This document shows, piece by piece, positions 53,237 through 61,564 of a DNA stretch of 64,000 bases. How positions within the stretch are numbered: position 1 is the first letter of the stretch; every line of letters begins with the position of its first letter. Position numbers and translations under genes: made by a program. The stretch comes from Haladaptatus sp. DJG-WS-42. GTDB lineage: Archaea; Halobacteriota; Halobacteria; Halobacteriales; Halococcaceae. The notes under the pieces were generated by a model. That model was given only the letters and a program-made list of their open reading frames with translations, did no database searches and was not told the DNA's origin. The stretch is from NCBI RefSeq assembly GCF_037198285.1, contig NZ_CP147243.1, positions 248,001 through 312,000 of the forward strand, read 5' to 3'.

Positions 53237-53683
53237 ATGTCCATCAGAACCGCCGCCCGCGCCGTCGTCATCGAAGACGGACGGCTCCTCGTCACCGAAA
53301 ATGAGACCGACACCAACCGCTGGTATCTGACACCGGGTGGCGGCCAACAGGCAGGCGAGACGCTCCACGACACCCTCCGCCGTGAAGTGCGCGAAGAAGT
53401 CGGTATCGAGGTAACGGTGGGGCCGCTGGTCGCCGTCCAAGAGTTCATCCCAGAAAAACACGGCCGACCGGATGGCCAGCAGCAAACGAATTTTCTGTTT
53501 CGGTGTGAACGCACTGGCGGCACAGTCGAATCTGCAAACGACGACGACCCGTACCAGATTGGCTGTACGTGGCTCCGCATCACCGACCTCGAAACGGAGG
53601 CGTTTTTCCCGAAGGGACTGACGCCGCTGTTGAAGGCCGACGAACCAGAAAAAATGCCGGTCTATCTCGGCGAGACGCGGTAG
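53237..53683 (+). CDS. NUDIX hydrolase
   Basis: A 148-residue protein with the Nudix box GGQQAGETLHDTLRREVREEVGIEV (about residues 35-58), which binds metal and hydrolyses a nucleoside diphosphate linked to another group. The N-terminus MSIRTAARAVVIEDGRLLVTENE and the central LVAVQEFIPEKHG form the beta-grasp of the fold. The Lys and aromatic positions that fix the substrate cannot be read. The gene's last codon lies next to the convergent RimK gene, with no gap. Confidence 0.88.
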   Translation: MSIRTAARAVVIEDGRLLVTENETDTNRWYLTPGGGQQAGETLHDTLRREVREEVGIEVTVGPLVAVQEFIPEKHGRPDGQQQTNFLFRCERTGGTVESANDDDPYQIGCTWLRITDLETEAFFPKGLTPLLKADEPEKMPVYLGETR

Positions 53684-55033
53684 TTACTCCTCTATATCCT
53701 GCTCTTCTTCTTCGTCTTCGGAGAAGTCCTCTTCTGCGAGACGGCGCACGTCGACGTGGTAGTGCTTGAGGATGTCCCGCCCAAGGAGCAGTGGGTAGTC
53801 CATGTGACTACGGTCTTCGATGCTTGCGGTGACGGTGTGTTGGGTGCCGCCAATCCCGACGACAAGGTCGACGACCGGGCGAGAGCGCCCAGATTTCAGG
53901 CTACCGGATTTGACACGGACGATGTTCTTGATTGGGCCAGTCCCGATTTCCGCGGCGAGTTGCGCGTCAATCGAGGTGCGCTTTGCGCCCGTGTCGGACT
54001 TCGCGAGGATGCTCTGACTGCCACGCGTTCCCGAGATAAGCACTTCCTCAGTGTAGCCAACCACGAGCGGCTCGGAGGGTGCCTTCTGGGCGCGACGTGG
54101 TTTGCAGGCGGGCACCGAGTCGTCGAGCGTCGCAGAGAGTTCGCGAACGCGCTCTTGGTCGACGTCGCCGCCCGCGGCTTCGATGGCGAGTTTGGCGATG
54201 TACGGCGCGGCACTGCGGCCGGTTGCCTCGTAGAGGCCTTTGAACCCAGCGGTCGGGTTGACTTCGAGGACGTACCAGCCGTCTTCACCTTCGACGATGT
54301 CCACACCGGCGTAGTCGAGGCCGATGATTTCCTTGGATTTGAGCGCCATCTCGCGCACTTCGTCGGGGAGGCGCTGGCTCGCGTCTTCGACGTCACCGCC
54401 AAGGGCGACGTTCGTCCGCCAATCGTCTTCGGGCGCATAGCGGTTCATCGCGCCGATAATCTCGTCGCCGACGACGTAGACACGCAGGTCTCGGTGGCGC
54501 TCGCCGTCGCGCTCGATGAGCTTCTGGAGGAACGCCTGCCGGGTCCCGACTTTCGGGTTGACGGGGTCGTCCAGGTCAACGCGCCACGTCCCACCGCCGT
54601 GGGTGCCGATGGCGGTTTTGTAGACCGCTTCCTCACCGAATCGGTCGCGGCCCGCGTTCAGGTTGTCGCTCGACAGCGCGAGGAGGGCGTCCGGAACGGA
54701 GACGCCGTTCGAGGAGAGTGCGGCGGCGGCGGCGAACTTGTGCATCGCCGTCATCGTCGCCATTGGTTTGTTGAGCATCGGCCGAAGCTTCTCGAACGTC
54801 ATGGCGAGGCCGAGGCGTTCTGCCGGTTGCTCTACGTTCGAGAGGAGGAGGCGGTTCGCGATGATGTCAACGTCCGGTTTGAACGAGATTTCGCCGTCAA
54901 CGATGTCAACCTGCGTGTTTTCATCACGCAGCCATTCGGTATCGTAGCCAAGGTCGTCAACAGCGTTGAGAATCGCTTTTGTCTCTTTGCTGTTATGCGT
55001 GCTCAAGACGCCCACAGTGATGTCGCCAGTCAT
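53684..55033 (-). CDS. RimK-type ATP-grasp ligase fused to a zinc/aspartyl protease-like domain
   Basis: A 449-residue protein. The N-terminal part (1 to about 290) is a RimK-like ATP-grasp ligase: YDTEWLRDENTQVDIVDG, NKPMATMTAMHKFAAAAALSSNGVSVPDALL, KTAIGTHGGGTWRV (ATP loop), GVDIVEGEDGWYVLEVNPTAGFKGLY. A C-terminal domain (about 325-449) has the motif LAKSDTGAKRTSIDAQLAAEIG, followed by a beta-rich segment, as in the RimK-associated ATP-dependent zinc protease family. Such ligases add Glu to proteins or cofactors; the fused protease-like part may be a control or proofreading unit. It ends with D/E-rich tail. It is divergent from an aspartoacylase-family gene. Confidence 0.85.
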   Translation of the reverse strand: MTGDITVGVLSTHNSKETKAILNAVDDLGYDTEWLRDENTQVDIVDGEISFKPDVDIIANRLLLSNVEQPAERLGLAMTFEKLRPMLNKPMATMTAMHKFAAAAALSSNGVSVPDALLALSSDNLNAGRDRFGEEAVYKTAIGTHGGGTWRVDLDDPVNPKVGTRQAFLQKLIERDGERHRDLRVYVVGDEIIGAMNRYAPEDDWRTNVALGGDVEDASQRLPDEVREMALKSKEIIGLDYAGVDIVEGEDGWYVLEVNPTAGFKGLYEATGRSAAPYIAKLAIEAAGGDVDQERVRELSATLDDSVPACKPRRAQKAPSEPLVVGYTEEVLISGTRGSQSILAKSDTGAKRTSIDAQLAAEIGTGPIKNIVRVKSGSLKSGRSRPVVDLVVGIGGTQHTVTASIEDRSHMDYPLLLGRDILKHYHVDVRRLAEEDFSEDEEEEQDIEE

Positions 55034-55121
55034 TACCCACTCTTTTCTGCCCCCTTCAAAAGTAGTGTCGGTGTTCGTCTCACGGTGAATCCTTTTTATA
55101 CTCCCCCGCCTGAGTCAAGTT

Positions 55122-56165
55122 ATGTCAAACGCGGCACCGCCGTTTACATTCGACGGCGGCCGGGTCGACCCCGGCGAGACGCGAAACTTTCGGTACACTG
55201 TGAGCGAGACCTATCTCGGAGATCCGGTACGCATTCCGGTGACAATTGTCAATGGCGAGCACCCCGGTCCGACGGCATTCGTCGGGGCTGCTACCCACGG
55301 CGACGAGCTAAACGGCATCGAGGTTGTCCGAGAAGTCGCCCACGAGTGGGACCACACGAATCTCCACGGCACAATCGTCTGTATCCCCGTGATGAACGTC
55401 CCCGCGTTCATTGCTCAACAGCGCTATCTCCCCATCTACGACCGTGACCTGAACCGCTCGTTCCCGGGTAACGACTACGGGACGAGCGCGAAACGGATGG
55501 CCAATCGCATTTTCAAGAACTTCATCGAGCCGTGTGACTTCGCACTCGACTTTCACACCTCGACGCGCGGCCGGACGAACATGCTCCACGTCCGCGGCGA
55601 CATGGCCAATGAGAAGGTCGCTCGCCTATCCCGGGCGTTCGCGTCGAACGTCATCCTCTCCGGGTCGGCACCAGACGGCTCGCTGCGCGGAGAAGCCACC
55701 CGCTACGGCGTGCCCTGTATCACCATCGAGATGGGCGAAGCCCACCGTTTCCAGCGCGAACTCATCGACCGCGCACTCGAAGGCGTCGAGAGCGTGTTCG
55801 CAGAGTACGGCATGCGCCCGACCAAATCCGTCCACTGGCCCGGCTGGCGGACGATCATCGAGGACACGAGCGAGAAGACGTGGCTGCGGGCAGACGCTGG
55901 CGGCCTCGTCGATATGCACTACGAACGCGGAGCGCTCGTCTACGAGGGCGACCGCATCTGTAAGATTACGAATCCGTTCAAGACAGACACCTCGGAGATC
56001 GAAGCGCCCTTCACGGGCCTGCTCGTCGGCGTGCTCGAAAACCCGCTCGTGTACCCCGGAAATCCGATTTGCCACCTCGTGAAACTGGACGAAACCACCC
56101 AACGCGCGCTCGAACGCGAGCAGACCGCGGCGATGAAGGCCGTCCACGAGAGCGAGCAGTCCTAA
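55122..56165 (+). CDS. Succinylglutamate desuccinylase/aspartoacylase family protein (copy 3)
   Basis: A 347-residue zinc hydrolase. Metal ligands are in GAATHGDELNGIEVVREV (H, E; about 58-75) and ALDFHTSTRGRTNM (H; about 145). The DRDLNRSFPG motif separates them. It is longer than copies 1 and 2 because of a C-terminal biotinyl/lipoyl-like beta module (about 270-345, IEAPFTGLLVGVLENPLVYPG). It is divergent from RimK-protease with 88 bp between starts, a pairing that suggests they act on the same glutamyl or acylated substrate. An ACTTTTTATAC-like element (about 55091) may serve as promoter. Confidence 0.86.
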   Translation: MSNAAPPFTFDGGRVDPGETRNFRYTVSETYLGDPVRIPVTIVNGEHPGPTAFVGAATHGDELNGIEVVREVAHEWDHTNLHGTIVCIPVMNVPAFIAQQRYLPIYDRDLNRSFPGNDYGTSAKRMANRIFKNFIEPCDFALDFHTSTRGRTNMLHVRGDMANEKVARLSRAFASNVILSGSAPDGSLRGEATRYGVPCITIEMGEAHRFQRELIDRALEGVESVFAEYGMRPTKSVHWPGWRTIIEDTSEKTWLRADAGGLVDMHYERGALVYEGDRICKITNPFKTDTSEIEAPFTGLLVGVLENPLVYPGNPICHLVKLDETTQRALEREQTAAMKAVHESEQS

Positions 56166-56244
56166 CCACAGTTTTCACTTCTCGCGGACTCCGCCGGGTT
56201 AGTAACTTCTATACACCCGTAGTCCCACGCTCCGAGTAGGTACC

Positions 56245-56640
56245 ATGAGTCAGTCTTACAACCGTGGCCTCATCGAGGACTTCGGCCGCTGGCGGGAGTT
56301 CTCCGCCGGGATGTGGGCTTGGATTTTCCACAAGTTCACCGGCTGGGTTCTTATTGGCTATCTCTTCACGCACATTGCCGTGTTGAGCACTGCAACCGCC
56401 AGCGACCCCGCGTTATACACTCAGACACTGCAGGGATTGGAGAGCCTGATGCTCGTCCGATTCCTCGAAGTCGGGTTGCTCGCGGTGGCCGTGTTCCACA
56501 TCCTCAATGGCCTCAGATTGCTGTTCGTTGACCTCGGCGTCGGCCTCGAAGCCGAGGACAAGAGTTTCTACGCATCGCTCATCTTGACCGGTGCAATCGT
56601 CGTCGCAAGCGTGCCGACGTTCATGCACGGGGTGTTCTAA
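56245..56640 (+). CDS. sdhC: Succinate dehydrogenase, cytochrome b556 subunit
   Basis: A 131-residue membrane subunit with three hydrophobic segments. The N-terminus [47 protein letters not shown] contains the SdhC motif and a candidate heme-ligand His (HIAV, about 43); another His lies at [11 protein letters not shown] (about 90). It anchors succinate dehydrogenase and helps bind quinone and heme. First gene of the four-gene operon; the next ATG follows its stop by one base. Confidence 0.93.
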   Translation: MSQSYNRGLIEDFGRWREFSAGMWAWIFHKFTGWVLIGYLFTHIAVLSTATASDPALYTQTLQGLESLMLVRFLEVGLLAVAVFHILNGLRLLFVDLGVGLEAEDKSFYASLILTGAIVVASVPTFMHGVF

Positions 56641-56641
56641 A

Positions 56642-57010
56642 ATGGCAGAACGCTACTCCTCGTTCGAGTACGGTGGCACCCGCTGGCTGCTCCAGCGGCT
56701 GACGGCCGCCTTCCTCGTCGTCGTGCTTGCCTTCCACTTCATGCTTCTGCACTTTGCGAATCTCCCGTCTGAGATTACGATTGCCCAGACAGCCCAACGG
56801 ATGCAGCAACCGGGCTACTTCGTCACGATGGTGCTGTTCCTCGTGACGGCAACGTTCCACGGCGTAAACGGCGTCTACAACGCGCTCGTGAACCAGGGCT
56901 TAAAGGGCACGCAGAAATCTGTCGTCAAGTACGTCCTCATCATCGCCGGACTCGCGCTGACCGCACAGGGCATCCGCGTGGCGATTGCAATGACCGGGGT
57001 GAGCCTCTAA
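56642..57010 (+). CDS. sdhD: Succinate dehydrogenase, membrane anchor subunit
   Basis: A 122-residue membrane protein starting MAERYSSFEYGGTRWLLQRLTAAFLVVVLAFHFMLLHF. It has three hydrophobic segments; His residues in HFMLLHF (about 32-37) and THFHGVNGVYN-like HGVNG (about 79) are candidate heme ligands. It partners SdhC in the membrane. The start is ATG 56642, one base after the sdhC stop; longer frames to 56591 lie inside sdhC. It is followed two bases later by sdhB. Confidence 0.9.
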   Translation: MAERYSSFEYGGTRWLLQRLTAAFLVVVLAFHFMLLHFANLPSEITIAQTAQRMQQPGYFVTMVLFLVTATFHGVNGVYNALVNQGLKGTQKSVVKYVLIIAGLALTAQGIRVAIAMTGVSL

Positions 57011-57012
57011 CT

Positions 57013-57882
57013 ATGAGCACGCAAATTCCCGAAACTGAATCCGAATCAGAAGAGCTAGCACAGTCCTCGAAGCCAGAACACCAACAGCGCCGTATGGCCG
57101 AGAAACGCGAACGACGGGTCGAACGCGAGGCAGAAGCAGAAGCCGACGCCGCCGCGTTCGACGAGACCATCCACCTGAAGGTCTTCCGCTACGACCCGGA
57201 AGTCGAAGGCAAGAAAGAGCCGCGCTTCGACGACTTCCACGTCCCGTTCAAACAGGGCATGACGGTTCTCGACGCGCTCATGCAGGCGCGCGACATCTTC
57301 GACTCCAGTCTCACGTTCCGTCACTCGTGTCGTCAAGCCATCTGTGGCTCCGACGCGATGTTCGTAAACGGCAAACAGCGTCTGTGTTGTAAGACCCAAA
57401 TCTCGGATCTTTCTGAGCCAGTTCGCGTCGAACCGCTCCCTCACCAAGAGGTCGTCAAAGACCTCGTCGTGGACATGGAGCACTTCTACGACCAGATGGA
57501 GTCGGTCGAACCGTACTTCCAGACGAACGACCTGCCCGCTGGCGAAGAACAGCGCCAGACCCGCGAGAACCGCGAGAAGGTCAAGATGTCCACGCGCTGT
57601 ATCTGGTGTGGCGCGTGTATGTCCTCGTGTAACATCGCCGCTGGCGACAACGAGTATCTCGGCCCGGCCGCGCTCAACAAGGCCTACCGCTTTGCGATGG
57701 ACGAGCGCGAGGGCGAGGACATGAAACAGCACCGCCTGCAGATTATCGAAGAGGAGCACGGCGTCTGGCGCTGTCAGACCCAGTTCTCCTGTACGAACGT
57801 CTGCCCGAAAGACATCCCGCTTACCGAGCACATTCAGGAACTCAAGCGAGAAGCGGTCAAGAACAACCTGAAATTCTGGTAA
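57013..57882 (+). CDS. sdhB: Succinate dehydrogenase, iron-sulfur subunit
   Basis: A 289-residue protein. An acidic, helical N-terminal extension (1-50, RRMAEKRERRVEREAEAEA) is haloarchaeal. The [2Fe-2S] site reads SCRQAICGSDAMFVNG...CC, with Asp at the third position as in E. coli SdhB. The two further clusters are CIWCGACMSSCNIAAG and CQTQFSCTNVCPKDI. It passes electrons from SdhA to quinone. Overlap-free spacing of two bases to its neighbours indicates tight cotranscription. Confidence 0.95.
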   Translation: MSTQIPETESESEELAQSSKPEHQQRRMAEKRERRVEREAEAEADAAAFDETIHLKVFRYDPEVEGKKEPRFDDFHVPFKQGMTVLDALMQARDIFDSSLTFRHSCRQAICGSDAMFVNGKQRLCCKTQISDLSEPVRVEPLPHQEVVKDLVVDMEHFYDQMESVEPYFQTNDLPAGEEQRQTRENREKVKMSTRCIWCGACMSSCNIAAGDNEYLGPAALNKAYRFAMDEREGEDMKQHRLQIIEEEHGVWRCQTQFSCTNVCPKDIPLTEHIQELKREAVKNNLKFW

Positions 57883-57883
57883 C

Positions 57884-59713
57884 ATGCACGAACACGACGT
57901 AATTGTGGTCGGCGCAGGCGGCGCGGGGCTCCGCGCGGCCGTGGCGGCCCACGAAGAAGGTGCGGACGTGGCAATGGTCACGAAGCTCCACCCGGTTCGC
58001 AGTCACACGGGTGCTGCAGAAGGTGGCATCAACGCCGCCCTCCGTGAGGGTGATTCTTGGGAAAGCCACGCCTACGACACGATGAAGGGGTCTGACTTCC
58101 TCGGTGACGCCCCGGCTATCGAAACGCTCTGTCAGACCTCGCCCGACGAGGTCATCCAACTCGAACACTGGGGCATGCCGTTCTCCCGCGAAGAAGACGG
58201 CCGTGTCTCCCAGCGCCCATTCGGTGGCCTCTCGTTCCCACGGACGACGTACGCCGGTGCCGAAACCGGCCACCACCTGCTCCACACGATGTACGAGCAG
58301 GTCGTCAAACGCGGCATCACGGTGTACGACGAGTGGTACGTCTCCCGCCTCGCGGTGACCGACCACGACGACCCAGAAGACCGCACCTGTCACGGTGTCG
58401 TCGCAATCGACATCCAGACCGGTCGCGTCGAGGGGTTCAAGGCAAACAAGGGTGTCATCATCGCAACTGGTGGGCCCGGACAGGCCTTCGACCACACGAC
58501 GAACGCGGTCTCCTGTACCGGTGACGGCCCGGCGATGGCCTACCGAGCAGGCGTCCCGCTCGAGGACATGGAGTTCATCCAGTTCCACCCGACCACGCTG
58601 CCATCGACGGGGGTCCTCATCTCCGAAGGTGTCCGTGGTGAAGGTGGCATCCTCTACAACGCAAACGGTGAACGCCTCATGTTCGAGTACGGCTACGCGA
58701 ACAACGACGGCGAACTCGCCAGCCGTGACGTGGTGGCGCGCGCTGAGTTGACGGAAGTCAACGAAGGCCGCGGCATCGAAGACGAGTACGTCCACCTCGA
58801 TATGCGCCACCTCGGCGACGAGCGCATCATCGACCGCCTCGAGAACATCCTGCACCTCGCGGCTGACTTCGAGGGCGTAGACGGCCTTGAACGGCCGATG
58901 CCCGTCAAACCCGGCCAGCACTACGCGATGGGCGGCATCGAGACCGACGAGAACGGGGAAACCTGTATCGCCGGCCTCTACGCCGCAGGCGAGTGTGCCT
59001 GTGTGAGCGTCCACGGGGCGAATCGCTTAGGTGGGAACGCCCTGCCGGAACTCATTGTGTACGGCGCTCGCGCTGGCCGCCACGCGGCTGGCACGGACTT
59101 AGGCGAAGCGCAGATTCAGACCGGTCGGTCCGCAAAGTCCGAGGAGGGCAACATCGACAGTCCCGTCCCACTCGGTGCGGTTGACGCCACAGACGAGGAC
59201 GTCGCCGCAGACGGTGCGGCAGTCGATGTCGAGACGGTCATTTCGAAGGCTGTCGAGGCCGAGAACGCCCGCATCGAGCGGCTGATGACGAAAGACGAAG
59301 GGCTTCAGCACGCAGAAATCCGTCACAAACTCCAGAAGGCAATGACGGCGAACGTGAACGTCTTCCGCACGGAAGACGGCCTGAAGCAGGCCCTGCGCGA
59401 CATCCGCGAGGCTCGTGAGGCCTACGAGGACGTGTACGTCGCAGACCCAAGCCGGACGTTCAACACCGACCTCATCCACACTATCGAGACGCAGAACCTC
59501 ATCGACATTGCAGAGACCATCACGGCCGGTGCGCTCGCCCGTACCGAATTCCGTGGCGCACACTGGCGCGCAGAGCACCAAGAGCGCAAGGACGAAGAGT
59601 GGATTAAACACACGCTCATGGCGTGGAACGACGGCAGCCCGGAACTCTACTACAAGCCAGTCATCTTAGAAGGCGAAGAGAAGACCTACGAGCCGAAAGT
59701 CCGCTCCTACTGA
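57884..59713 (+). CDS. sdhA: Succinate dehydrogenase, flavoprotein subunit
   Basis: A 609-residue FAD enzyme. The N-terminal dinucleotide motif is VVGAGGAGLRAAVAAHEEGAD; the covalent FAD His is in RSHTGAAEGGINAAL (about residue 44). Active-site patterns are FIQFHPTTLPSTGVLISEGVRGEGG and MGGIETDENGETCIAGLYAAGECAC, followed by the helical C-terminal domain with KDEEWIKHTLMAW. It oxidises succinate to fumarate. Last gene of sdhCDBA; a T-rich tract follows the stop. Confidence 0.96.
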   Translation: MHEHDVIVVGAGGAGLRAAVAAHEEGADVAMVTKLHPVRSHTGAAEGGINAALREGDSWESHAYDTMKGSDFLGDAPAIETLCQTSPDEVIQLEHWGMPFSREEDGRVSQRPFGGLSFPRTTYAGAETGHHLLHTMYEQVVKRGITVYDEWYVSRLAVTDHDDPEDRTCHGVVAIDIQTGRVEGFKANKGVIIATGGPGQAFDHTTNAVSCTGDGPAMAYRAGVPLEDMEFIQFHPTTLPSTGVLISEGVRGEGGILYNANGERLMFEYGYANNDGELASRDVVARAELTEVNEGRGIEDEYVHLDMRHLGDERIIDRLENILHLAADFEGVDGLERPMPVKPGQHYAMGGIETDENGETCIAGLYAAGECACVSVHGANRLGGNALPELIVYGARAGRHAAGTDLGEAQIQTGRSAKSEEGNIDSPVPLGAVDATDEDVAADGAAVDVETVISKAVEAENARIERLMTKDEGLQHAEIRHKLQKAMTANVNVFRTEDGLKQALRDIREAREAYEDVYVADPSRTFNTDLIHTIETQNLIDIAETITAGALARTEFRGAHWRAEHQERKDEEWIKHTLMAWNDGSPELYYKPVILEGEEKTYEPKVRSY

Positions 59714-59718
59714 GCGAA

Positions 59719-59738
59719 ATTTCTTCTTTCCCGTTTTT
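59719..59738 (+). terminator. T-rich terminator after sdhA
   Basis: Six bases after the sdhA stop the plus strand is pyrimidine-rich, with TTTCTTCTTTC and TTTTT (59734-59738). There is no hairpin. It fits archaeal T-tract termination for the sdh operon. Confidence 0.5.
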
Positions 59739-60033
59739 ACCGAACGAAGAGTGGTAACGCAACCACCACACGACTATCCATTGAGTAGCGACACGACCAC
59801 GACACAGTCCACGTGTGGTGCGTGGTGGAAGGCGGTCTGTGGTGACGGAGGCAGGTTGCGGGAGCGGGGCGGTTCAGCGTTGTCGGCTTCCGTGCGGTCT
59901 TGGCTCGAGTGAGTGATTTGTAGAGAGTGCAGAACACCTCATAAACCTCAACTTGCTAAACAGTTTCAATCGGATGGTAAAGCGCCCCACGCTGGCCGAT
60001 AGTTCTTTTGTGCAGTATCCAAACTCTCAGGCA
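59739..60033. other. 295-bp region between sdhA and the nucleotidylyltransferase gene
   Basis: No firm gene was found. A plus-strand frame from GTG 59751 to 59912 (53 codons; contains STCGAWWKAVCGD) is possible but has a strongly G-rich strand and unusual codons (AGG, TTG, CGG). A minus-strand frame at 59737-59937 is Arg/Thr/Pro-rich and looks spurious. The part near 60003 may hold the promoter of the next gene. Confidence 0.3.
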
Positions 60034-61218
60034 ATGCAAGCAGTCATTCTTGCCGCCGGAGAGGGGACGCGGATGCGGCCGCTCACCACCTCCACCCCGA
60101 AACCGATGTTGCCCGTTGGCGACCGACCGCTCTCAGCACACACCGCAGACGCCGCCGTCGAGGCAGGCGCAGATGAACTCATCTTCGTCGTCGGCTACGA
60201 AGCCAAAGCAGTGCGCGACTACTACGGCGACGAGTACCGCGGCGTCCCTGTCAGTTTCGCCGTCCAAGAAGAACAAAATGGCACCGCAGACGCCGTTCGC
60301 GCAGCACAGAAACACATCGATGGCGACTTCACCGTCCTCAACGGCGACAACCTCTACGACAAGGAGGGCATCAAGGCGCTGTTCGATGAGGCTCCCGCAA
60401 TCGCCGCCTTCCGCGTGCCAGAACCGTCTAACTACGGCGTCCTCTCGACCGACGACGGTCGGGTGACAGAGATTGTCGAGAAACCAGAGAACCCACCCAC
60501 CGACCTCGCAAATGCGGGTTCGTACGCCTTCCCCGCCGAAGCCCGCGACTGGCTCGACGACGTCGAACTCTCTGAGCGCGGCGAGTACGAGATTACGGAC
60601 GTGGTCGCTCGCGTCATCGAGAGCTACGACGTGACGCCAGTCGAGGTCACGCGCTGGCTCGACGTGGGCCGCCCGTGGGAGCTGCTCGAAGCGAACGAGT
60701 GGAAACTCTCCGAACTCGAACGCGACATTCAGGGCGAGGTGCTCGGCGATGCAGACCTGCGCGGCGATGTTGTGGTCGAAGAGGGCGCAGTTATCGAACC
60801 CGGCGTCGTGGTCGAAGGACCGGTGCTCATCAAATCGGGGGCACACGTCGGGCCGAACGCCTACATCCGCGGGGCGACGCTCATCAGTGAGAACTGTCAT
60901 ATTGGGCAGAGCGTCGAAATCAAAAACAGCGTCGTGATGCACGACACGAACGTCCCGCACCTGAACTACCTCGGTGACAGCCTCCTCGCGCCGGACGTAA
61001 ACCTCGGGGCGGGCACGAAGGTCGCAAACCTCCGCCACGACGACGCGGACGTGAAGATGACGGTCAAAGGCGAGCGCACCTCGACGGGCCGCCGCAAGTT
61101 CGGCATTGTCGCCGGAGACGGCGCGAAAACTGCCATCAACACGAGTCTCAACGCCGGGGTCGTGCTCTCACCGGGGGCGACGACCACGCCCGGCGAGTCC
61201 GTCCTCCGCGACCGGTAA
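60034..61218 (+). CDS. Bifunctional sugar-1-phosphate nucleotidylyltransferase/acetyltransferase (GlmU-like)
   Basis: A 394-residue protein from ATG 60034. The N-terminal nucleotidyltransferase domain has VILAAGEGTRMRPLTTSTPKPMLPV (about 4-28) and FVVGYEAKAVRDYYGDEYRGVPVSF. The C-terminal part (about 240-390) is a left-handed beta-helix with hexapeptides (GDVVVEEGAVIEPGVVVEGPVLIKSGAHVGPNAYIRG), as in GlmU. It probably activates GlcNAc-1-P or glucose-1-P for glycoprotein and glycolipid synthesis; the exact sugar is not certain. The frame extends to 59953 but the extra residues do not fit the family. It stands alone, with a T6 run 26 bp after the stop. Confidence 0.88.
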   Translation: MQAVILAAGEGTRMRPLTTSTPKPMLPVGDRPLSAHTADAAVEAGADELIFVVGYEAKAVRDYYGDEYRGVPVSFAVQEEQNGTADAVRAAQKHIDGDFTVLNGDNLYDKEGIKALFDEAPAIAAFRVPEPSNYGVLSTDDGRVTEIVEKPENPPTDLANAGSYAFPAEARDWLDDVELSERGEYEITDVVARVIESYDVTPVEVTRWLDVGRPWELLEANEWKLSELERDIQGEVLGDADLRGDVVVEEGAVIEPGVVVEGPVLIKSGAHVGPNAYIRGATLISENCHIGQSVEIKNSVVMHDTNVPHLNYLGDSLLAPDVNLGAGTKVANLRHDDADVKMTVKGERTSTGRRKFGIVAGDGAKTAINTSLNAGVVLSPGATTTPGESVLRDR

Positions 61219-61243
61219 CACACACCGCTTTCAGGTGCAGTGC

Positions 61244-61249
61244 TTTTTT
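61244..61249 (+). terminator. T6 tract after the nucleotidylyltransferase gene
   Basis: Six consecutive T lie 26 bp after the stop, preceded by GGTGCAGTGC with a weak stem. It is a likely archaeal T-tract terminator. Confidence 0.45.
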
Positions 61250-61370
61250 CTGCTGTCGAATCGCTCGGCTATGACAACGCAAAACAATCACGGACGATAA
61301 TCGAAGAATCGACAGACAGCACTGCCGTAACGGGTGCTTCTAAGTAGTCGTGCTACGATGACACACTCAT

Positions 61371-61559
61371 ATGGTTGACCCAACATCAGACCTCGGTGAG
61401 GATGTGACCGAGGAAACCGCCCCACAGTGTGCGACTTGTGGGACGAGTATCATAAACGACCCAGCCCACCGGGTACTCACGTGGATTGAAGATAATGAAG
61501 TGAAATCGCGACATTTCTGCAACGACCGGTGTCGCGAAGAGTGGGACCCAGAACAGTAG
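61371..61559 (+). CDS. Zinc-finger microprotein (62 aa)
   Basis: The protein begins MVDPTSDLGEDVTEETAPQCATCGTSII and ends SRHFCNDRCREEWDPEQ. The four cysteines (CATC near residue 20 and FCNDRC near 49-53), with the intervening strands, fit a small treble-clef zinc finger like the haloarchaeal DUF7576-type microproteins. Such proteins affect growth or motility in some haloarchaea. It lies alone between the nucleotidylyltransferase and the DyP-like gene, with which it converges. Confidence 0.72.
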   Translation: MVDPTSDLGEDVTEETAPQCATCGTSIINDPAHRVLTWIEDNEVKSRHFCNDRCREEWDPEQ

Positions 61560-61564
61560 CCAAC

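Noticed and set aside
53756..55447. Plus-strand open frame of 563 codons opposite RimK-protease
   Set aside because: Runs antisense through the whole ligase and into the start of the next gene; shadow composition (Val/Asp/Arg).
57857..59014. Minus-strand open frame opposite sdhA
   Set aside because: Antisense shadow of a certain gene; no independent coding signs.
59737..59937. Minus-strand 66-codon frame after sdhA
   Set aside because: Arg/Thr/Pro/His-rich with no acidic bias; it overlaps the sdhA T-tract terminator.
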